From Candidatus Pacearchaeota archaeon (GTDB taxonomy: Archaea > Nanobdellota > Nanobdellia > Pacearchaeales > GW2011-AR1), in contig NZDU01000063.1 in NCBI GenBank assembly GCA_002688875.1, positions 1 through 22,674 of the forward strand: a stretch of 22,674 nt of DNA, given 5' to 3'. Under the pieces are notes generated by a model, which was not told the DNA's origin, did no database searches, and worked only from the letters and a program-made list of their open reading frames with translations. The position numbers were made by a program, and so were the translations under genes. Positions 1-6,500 of this stretch are shown piece by piece; within the stretch, counting starts at the first letter, position 1; every line of letters begins with the position of its first letter.

Positions 1-11
1 TCTTCTTCCAT
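1..11 (-). CDS. Start of a divergent gene, truncated by the window edge
   Basis: A minus-strand ATG occupies 11-9 and the frame begins Met-Glu-Glu before the window ends. The start is supported by a strong Shine-Dalgarno sequence, GGAGGT, on the minus strand at about 22-17, five bases from the ATG, and by a TATA-like box at 62-54. The gene is transcribed away from the nucleotidyltransferase operon, with about 260 bases between the two starts. Nothing can be said of the product. Its first 14 bases, including three before the ATG, are an inverted copy of positions 270-283 around the start of the neighbouring nucleotidyltransferase gene. Confidence 0.55.
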
Positions 12-53
12 ATTAACCTCCTTCTTCTCAATAAACAAATGAACAGAAAAGTG

Positions 54-62
54 TTTTTAAAC
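54..62 (-). promoter_or_regulatory. TATA-like promoter of the truncated divergent gene
   Basis: The minus strand reads GTTTAAAAA here, about 45 bases upstream of the ATG at position 11. Transcription would start near position 30, giving a leader of roughly 20 bases that holds the GGAGGT ribosome-binding site. This is the only start in the window with such a strong Shine-Dalgarno sequence. Confidence 0.4.
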
Positions 63-203
63 GTTTAGTTCTGTTAAGGAGTGGTAAAAATATGATAAAA
101 TAGAACATTAATAATATAATTATCTCAAAATTGTTTTTAATATCTATTCTTAAAATTATCCTAAAATTGATAATTAACTAATTAGTAATAACAAATAGAA
201 AGG

Positions 204-211
204 TATTTAAA
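204..211 (+). promoter_or_regulatory. TATA-like promoter of the nucleotidyltransferase/ligase operon
   Basis: TATTTAAA at 204-211 lies 62-69 bases before the ATG at 273. With the usual archaeal spacing of about 27 bases, transcription would begin near 235, leaving a leader of nearly 40 bases. This leader contains AAGGAA at 255-260 and an out-of-frame ATG at 263. A leader of this length is unusual next to the leaderless genes elsewhere in the window. The stretch 23-203 holds nothing else recognisable. Confidence 0.45.
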
Positions 212-262
212 CGAGTTTTTAAGTCTAAATTAGAGTTAGAATATTACAAATTAGAAGGAATC

Positions 263-310
263 ATGCAAGAATATGGAAGAAGAAACATCGCAAGAAAAGG
301 TTATCAATAG
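263..310 (+). CDS. Possible 15-codon upstream reading frame overlapping the operon start
   Basis: An ATG at 263, directly preceded by AAGGAA at 255-260, opens a 15-codon frame (MQEYGRRNIARKGYQ) ending with TAG at 308-310, across the start of the nucleotidyltransferase in another frame. Its RRNIARK segment is encoded by a 21-base stretch (278-298) repeated exactly at 2252-2272, where it encodes residues 477-483 of the ligase-PIN protein in the same frame. It may be a translated leader peptide, a recombination scar or chance. Nothing proves translation. Confidence 0.25.
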   Translation: MQEYGRRNIARKGYQ

Positions 311-827
311 GGCCGCAGAAATAATTTATGATCATGATGGTATAAGCTATTACAAGGCAAGAGACATGGCTCGAAGAGATATTGGACTTTCTAGAAAGAG
401 ATTACCTCACTTAGATTCTATATATTTAAGACTTGGAGAACTTATTAATAGAAGGGAATCTAAAGAAGAAAGACAAAGTCAATTAAGGCAAATGAGAGAA
501 GAAGCACTAGATTTAATGTCAGATTTGGAAGAATTTAGCCCAAAACTAATAGGAAGCGTATGGCGGGGAAATGTAAGGAAAGGGAGTGATATAGATTTAC
601 ATACTTATTCAGATAATTATAAATTAATTCACAAACATCTAAAAGATTCACATTTAGCAGAACCTTTCAATGATCACTATTTATTAAAAGGTCAATCTAA
701 GAACTATCCAGTAAATATCACAGTATATCCAACAAGGAGGAAGGGAGAAACGCAAAGCTGCAATATACTAAGAACTCCTTTAACTGGTTTTTCAATTGAT
801 GAATTAAGGGAGCTATTAGAAATATGA
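273..827 (+). CDS. Small nucleotidyltransferase (Pol beta/MNT superfamily)
   Basis: This 184-residue protein probably transfers a nucleotide to an RNA end, a protein or a small molecule; the substrate is unknown. The N-terminal 85 residues are charged and helical (roughly 8-85). Residues 94-109 carry the superfamily hallmark, GSVWRG followed by SDIDL, with Asp106 and Asp108 as metal ligands. The third acidic residue, normally on a later strand, is not obvious: the expected strand near 146-152 (PVNITVY) has Asn148. The fold could therefore be catalytically altered, or the third ligand lies elsewhere. It is the first gene of an operon, and its TGA overlaps the ligase ATG (824-827), implying translational coupling. 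A stand-alone MNT antitoxin of a HEPN/MNT pair is unlikely because no HEPN partner is adjacent. The superfamily assignment is firm; the role in RNA processing is inferred from its neighbours. Confidence 0.75.
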   Translation: MEEETSQEKVINRAAEIIYDHDGISYYKARDMARRDIGLSRKRLPHLDSIYLRLGELINRRESKEERQSQLRQMREEALDLMSDLEEFSPKLIGSVWRGNVRKGSDIDLHTYSDNYKLIHKHLKDSHLAEPFNDHYLLKGQSKNYPVNITVYPTRRKGETQSCNILRTPLTGFSIDELRELLEI

Positions 828-2470
828 AAAAATTAGAAACTTCACAGATATTTGAGGATATAGAGAAAAATGTTAGTAATTTCACACCACATAACATTAG
901 CGGTTATTTAGGAGTAAGTGAAAGAAATATTATTCCAGTTAATTCTAACACTTTACTTTATTTTGAAAAAGAAGGAAGTGCAGAAAAATCATTATTACAT
1001 GGCTCAATTTTTTTAACAAACGATCACAAAGTTATTCGAGGATATCCAAAGATTGGTTACATTGGAATTTATGATGAAGATCCTAGATCTTTAAATACTG
1101 AAATTGCAATCTCGCAGAATCCAAAAGTCTACTTTGAAGAGAAAAAAAACGGAGTCAACATTAGAGTGTTCAAACATAAAGGTGATTACAGATTTGCTAC
1201 TAGATATCACTACGATGAAAACCAGGAGACTAATTGGGCTAGTTTAACTAGGGAGATAATTGGAGATAATAATGGAGTCTATAATCTTGTAGATAACGGA
1301 TATATCCCTATACTTGAAGTAACACATCCAAGTTTTAAGGAATTCACCGGAGTTACAGAATCACCAGGAATTTATTTAATAGACCTAATAGAAGATCATA
1401 AATTTGTTACAACAGACAAAAAAAGAGAAATATCTGAGATATATGGAGTTAACGTTCCAGAATTATTAAAAACTCTTGATGGAGAAATAACAATTGATGA
1501 TTTAAGAGAAGAAAGTATTAAACTAAATGAACACTGCAAAAAAACTGGGCTTGAAGGAGTAGTTATCAAATCATCAGGAAAAGAAATATTTTCACTTAAA
1601 TCAAAGCCAAGGAGAGAAAGATTTGGATTAAAAGATGCAATAGATAAAACGTTAATTAGCTATTCTAAGAGTCATGATTCAGAGACTTTTTCTACTGATA
1701 ATGCCTGGCCCATTATACTTAGTGAACTTAATAAAGGTTTTATTTTAAAGGAAACAAATATGGGAATTGTTATAGATAGGTATCAAAGATTTAAAGAAGA
1801 AGTTCTTAAAAAAGAAGAATTTAAAGATAGGGCAAATCAGATATTATCAAAAGGGAATTTCCTAGAATCCAGGGAACTAGCAAAATATATAGGAGAGAAT
1901 GGATTAGATAGCAAATTAAGAGGAGCCTTATTCGAATCATACAAAACAAGAAAAGTAATCATCCCAGATACAAATTTCTTTTATTCATATAGTGTCAGAA
2001 ATCAGTTGTTAGATAATAATACGAAATGTTTAACAGAAAATGACATTAGTTTTATACCTGGACTTGAAATAATATTATTAAATTCAGAAGGAGATTACCG
2101 TATTTTACCCCAAGTAAAAAAGGAATTTATTTATCCAAAAGGAGACGTGACTGCAGAAGATATTTTTACAGAATTAAATGCAAGAGAAACATTTCCTGCC
2201 CCTATAAGTCAAGATCATATAGATGACGTATTTAATGATATTCAAAGAATTAGAAGAAACATCGCAAGAAAAAGAAATCACGTTTTTGCAAATCCAGAAT
2301 CAAATAGAACAAAGAACAAACAAAAAAAAGATTGGAATGATGCAAGATTAATAGCAGAATATGAAGAAGTTAGAGAAAATGATGAAAGAGAAAATTATAT
2401 CTTTATCTCAGCAGAGGAGTCAGTTGTCAAAACAGTTAAATCCAGAGGAGGAATTGCAATAAGATTTTAA
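824..2470 (+). CDS. ATP-dependent RNA ligase fused to a PIN-domain nuclease
   Basis: This 548-residue protein joins two activities. Residues about 60-265 match the covalent nucleotidyltransferase/ligase fold: motif I is KKNG at 107-110, with Lys107 the expected AMP-accepting lysine; a motif III-like LEV lies at 164-166 with Glu165; motif IV is EGVVIK at 244-249; and motif V is KSK at 259-261. The preceding YPK at 74-76 resembles the segment before motif I in RNA ligases. Residues 270-375 form a helical linker. Residues 377-548 look like a PIN domain: Asp382 in PDTNFF, Glu434 in VKKEF, Asp506 in WNDARLIAEY, and a final strand ending in FISAEE where Glu531 would replace the usual Asp. The gene overlaps the nucleotidyltransferase by four bases and is one base from the propeller gene. 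DNA ligase is less likely, since no OB-fold or zinc finger is visible. Confidence 0.75.
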   Translation: MKKLETSQIFEDIEKNVSNFTPHNISGYLGVSERNIIPVNSNTLLYFEKEGSAEKSLLHGSIFLTNDHKVIRGYPKIGYIGIYDEDPRSLNTEIAISQNPKVYFEEKKNGVNIRVFKHKGDYRFATRYHYDENQETNWASLTREIIGDNNGVYNLVDNGYIPILEVTHPSFKEFTGVTESPGIYLIDLIEDHKFVTTDKKREISEIYGVNVPELLKTLDGEITIDDLREESIKLNEHCKKTGLEGVVIKSSGKEIFSLKSKPRRERFGLKDAIDKTLISYSKSHDSETFSTDNAWPIILSELNKGFILKETNMGIVIDRYQRFKEEVLKKEEFKDRANQILSKGNFLESRELAKYIGENGLDSKLRGALFESYKTRKVIIPDTNFFYSYSVRNQLLDNNTKCLTENDISFIPGLEIILLNSEGDYRILPQVKKEFIYPKGDVTAEDIFTELNARETFPAPISQDHIDDVFNDIQRIRRNIARKRNHVFANPESNRTKNKQKKDWNDARLIAEYEEVRENDERENYIFISAEESVVKTVKSRGGIAIRF

Positions 2471-2471
2471 A

Positions 2472-3599
2472 ATGGATTCTAAACAATCAAACCTATGGCT
2501 AACTAAAGGGGGAAATAGTCAAAGAACATATAGTATAAATGCAGATACTAAGGAAGAATTTATTGCATTTATTTCCGATAGTAGTCTTAATAGGCTAAGT
2601 CTTAAGGGAAAACTATTGTCAAATACTAAGATAGAACCTGAAAGAGAGTTACGTAATACTCTATCTGCAGGTAACAATTATATTGTTGGGATAGACTATA
2701 ACAATGCAGGTTACCTATTTGATATAAATGGAGATTTATTATCAAAGACTAATGATTTTAATAGGTCATTCAACAGTTTTGAACCTCTAATAACTAATAA
2801 AGGATTTTTACTTTCTCACGCATACGCAGATGAAGAAGAACCTAGCATCCATGTAGTCTATGATAATGGAGAACCAGTATCTACCCAAAAACTTGAACTA
2901 AGATTTTACAATTTTGATTGTAAGCAAAAATGGAGATTTAACTGCAATGCAGGATCAGTTTACCATCCCGTTATCAATAAAGATGGAGTCTTTGTTGCAT
3001 CTGATTTAGGATTATTAAAGATAAATGTAGATACTGGTAAGGTAGATTATTTATTAAACGAATTTAATGAAGGAACTATATTCTCTAGCCCTATTGCAGT
3101 CAATAATAAAGTATACATAAGTACAGGAATAAAAAACTGGTCTGTTTTCGGATTGTCCTTAGAAGGAAAAGTAATAGAAACTTTTGAAAATGAATCTGCC
3201 AATAATAATAGTTCTTATTTAAACGGAATATTTGTTTCAAATACTCATGATGAGAAACTTTATGCAAATAAAGTAGATCATACATTATTCAGAAAAGAGA
3301 TCCATTCTTCTAATAATATTGCATTAACTCCTGAATTTATCTATGTTGCTCAGAAAAATGAAGATTGGAGTACCAATATGATAAAATTATCTTACGAAGG
3401 AGAAATTCAAGAGGAATCTAAAATATTATCTGGACCTATGAAAAATTTTTCTATTAACAAAGATCAGATAATATTAGGAACTAATGGCGCAATCAGGTCA
3501 TTAGATTCTAATGATCTATCTCGAAATTGGAATTACTTTACTGATAGGAAGAACGTCAGTAATCCTCTAATCGTAACAAGGAATAAATATTTCTCTTAA
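2472..3599 (+). CDS. Cytosolic PQQ-like beta-propeller protein
   Basis: This is a 375-residue protein of repeated four-stranded units. It opens with LWLTKGGNSQRT, the way PQQ-like propellers usually begin (Trp, then Gly-Gly-Asn-x-Gln). Later blades show SPIAVNNKVYIST and GVFVASDLGLLKINVDTGKV, the typical 'value, show, next blade' pattern. There is no signal peptide or membrane segment, so it should act in the cytoplasm, probably as a protein- or ligand-binding platform rather than a quinoprotein enzyme. It starts one base after the ligase-PIN stop. Its last 44 bases overlap the 3' end of the convergent large secreted gene. It could be a scaffold or sensor for the ligase complex, or an immunity factor for the adjacent toxin-like protein; neither is shown. 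No family-specific name is recognised. Confidence 0.65.
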   Translation: MDSKQSNLWLTKGGNSQRTYSINADTKEEFIAFISDSSLNRLSLKGKLLSNTKIEPERELRNTLSAGNNYIVGIDYNNAGYLFDINGDLLSKTNDFNRSFNSFEPLITNKGFLLSHAYADEEEPSIHVVYDNGEPVSTQKLELRFYNFDCKQKWRFNCNAGSVYHPVINKDGVFVASDLGLLKINVDTGKVDYLLNEFNEGTIFSSPIAVNNKVYISTGIKNWSVFGLSLEGKVIETFENESANNNSSYLNGIFVSNTHDEKLYANKVDHTLFRKEIHSSNNIALTPEFIYVAQKNEDWSTNMIKLSYEGEIQEESKILSGPMKNFSINKDQIILGTNGAIRSLDSNDLSRNWNYFTDRKNVSNPLIVTRNKYFS

Positions 3600-6500
3600 G
3601 AAGAATTATAAATAGGTTAATAGTATGAAATCTAGAATAATCACCCCATTGCATCCCAGGATCTCCTGAAGAAGTTAATGGATAAGCTGTCGATACAGAA
3701 TATCCATTAAAATATGAACCATATTCATCCGTTAAAGGTTTTTTCTCTTTAATTAAAATCTCAATTTTATCTCCAAACCTAGGTTTATCAACATCAGGAA
3801 TCTCAATTACCGTATAATAACGCGAAGCTAGGCTTTCTATTCTTAAATGATCAGACGTGTCAGGATCTATAAATTCCCTCATAACAAAATTTTCTCCATT
3901 AACAGTATTATCAATAATTGTAACTAAATCTTTTAGGTCATTTTGACTCCTAATATTAGGGAATAAGGTTCTAGCCTCTCCAATTCTTCTTTTTAAACTA
4001 GTATCCGCGTCCGTATAGCCCGGCAGATTAGTATGACGTTTCCCAATATAGGTACCTAATCCTCTTGTATCTACTGGAGTTTTTATCACCTGATCAGGAT
4101 ACTTGCTACTTCTTCTAGATCTTATAGGTTCTACATCTCTAACCGCTCCAACATTTTCTAACTGTTTTTCAAGTTGCGAAGCAGTTGAAGCCACATATCT
4201 CTGACCATTAATAGTCGTCACATATCTTTCAGCATTGTCTTTTACTATTTCTACAGTTTCTTTCTGAGTACCAGGACCAACTCTTCTTGTAACCTCTATT
4301 TTATCACCAACACCATAAGTTGCCCTTTTCCATGTTTTCCCATTGTCAGTGCTAAATTCTAGTAACTTAGAAGGGACAGGAATATCTGATCCACCAACAT
4401 CAGACATAAAAATATCCCTTTGATTCAATCCATCCCATTCGTCAACCTTCCACCTTAAAATCATCGGATTACCTCCAACAGATTCAGTTGTAGACTTTGT
4501 AAAACTTCTAGCGAAATCCAGTTCTCCAGAATATGTAACTGCCCGTTTACCCATAACTCCCTGATTAACAGTACCCGACAACTTGTTATCAAGTCCGTTT
4601 CTTATTACTGATTCAAGGAAATTTGACGAAGTACCATGATAAGCAAATTCAGTTCTAGGAGCTTCAATACCATGTTTTAAAATTGTTGCAGTTTTTCCAA
4701 GATTTTTTAATGGATCAATTGGTTCAAACCACCCTAGTTTCTGCATTCTAGACCTTAAAGAGTTATATGCATAATCACTTAGTCTTTCAGGAAGATCCTC
4801 AGTTGTTCCTGGTGGAAGACTCTCTCCAAGTTCTCTTAAAATAGAGTTTACATCATTATCTTGAAATAATTCTGGAATATCATCATAAACAGCTCTAGCG
4901 TTTGTAGGTTCAGCTAGGGCACTCAAACTAGACATAGGATATTCACGAACAGTTGAAGCTAATGATTCATCTATAGTTAATACTCTAGCCGTTTCACCAT
5001 CTGAACTGAGAAAAACTCCCTGACCTTCAGGAGTAACTACTTTCCGACCCTGGACAGTAACCGGATTTACCTCTGAAATCAATGCCGTTGTTTCCCCTCC
5101 AAAGATTCCGCTACCCATCAATTTTCTCGTTTGTTCTTCAGTGAATTTAAAATTTTGTCTAGCTATTCTAGCTTTTTGTGCAATAGATAATCCAGGTAGA
5201 TGGATTTGTTTTAATTGATCCTCAGTCAATTCAATACTCAACTTATCTTTTGCAAATCTGATCCTTTCTTTATTGTTCCAAGTCATAATTTCATTACTTA
5301 AATCTTCAGGAAATTTTCTTGATGCAAGCTGTTCTTGAATACTCGTAGAATCCATCTCAGACAATCTTTGAAAAGAGGTTTTACTAACACTTGCCAGATT
5401 CTCATCTGCAATTCTGGAGATGTCTCCAATTCCCTCAATGTATTCACCCAAGGTTGAAGTAGCTACAGGTCCTTCTAATGAAGGTGTATCTATTTTTACA
5501 GATTGTCCGCCAACTTGAATCTCACTACTACCCAATTGTTTCCTAAAATCTTCCATATTATCATCAACATGAGCAAAAAGCTGACCATCTACCCTTGATA
5601 TCTTAATTTGATCAGCATTAAATTTACTTGCAGTTGTTGAACCACCAAAAACACTTATCATATCATAGGCAACACTTAATCTAGGATCAATAGCATGTAA
5701 TGTAGATGATAGTCCTGTCCCTAATGTAGCCTCCCCACTAAATCCAAGAAGTGCAGCAATTTTTGGAGATGATTGTCCCAAAAGTCTTGTCGCAAGAGAT
5801 TCTGCAGGGGCTAGGGAAGTTCTTGCTATATTTATAACAGCTCCAGTTCTTCCCCCAACATTTGCCGCTGTTCTTGCCACTAAACTTGATGCACCTCCTC
5901 CAACCAATGCTAGCAAAGCAAAGTTTCCAGTTCCAGTTAAAACCCCTTCATACCATGTTCTTTCAATAGATTCTCCCATTCTTTCACTACTAAATGCATT
6001 ATTCAGATCTTCATTACCAAGATAAGAGACCCCAGTGCTCCTTTGTTCTCTACCATTAGTAGCAATATAATATGCAGCAGGATCTTCATGCACTGTCTTT
6101 CTAATTACACTCATTCTAGCTGCAGCATCCATCACATCTCTAACTGCAAGCCTTGCGACTGACTTTCCATTATTATCATTCATACGTTTCTCCAATGCAG
6201 AAATCAATCTACTCATATGATTCTGATTGCTTGGATTAAATCCATCTATTCTACTAGCATACTCTCTTGCATAAGTTTCAAATTCCTCAGCAGAAAGATA
6301 TTTATCATGACTAAATGACCTCATAGTTCTTCCTAAACTCCGAAAATAATTTTCATTACCTTCTTGCATATAATCTACAATATCGATGTCATTTTGGACT
6401 AATGTTCTTAATCCATCAAAACCAACTATCCTGGAATTAGCTGTTATTAATTTTTCTTCAATAGCAGCTTGACGAGTCTCAGTAACTCCATATAGTCCAA

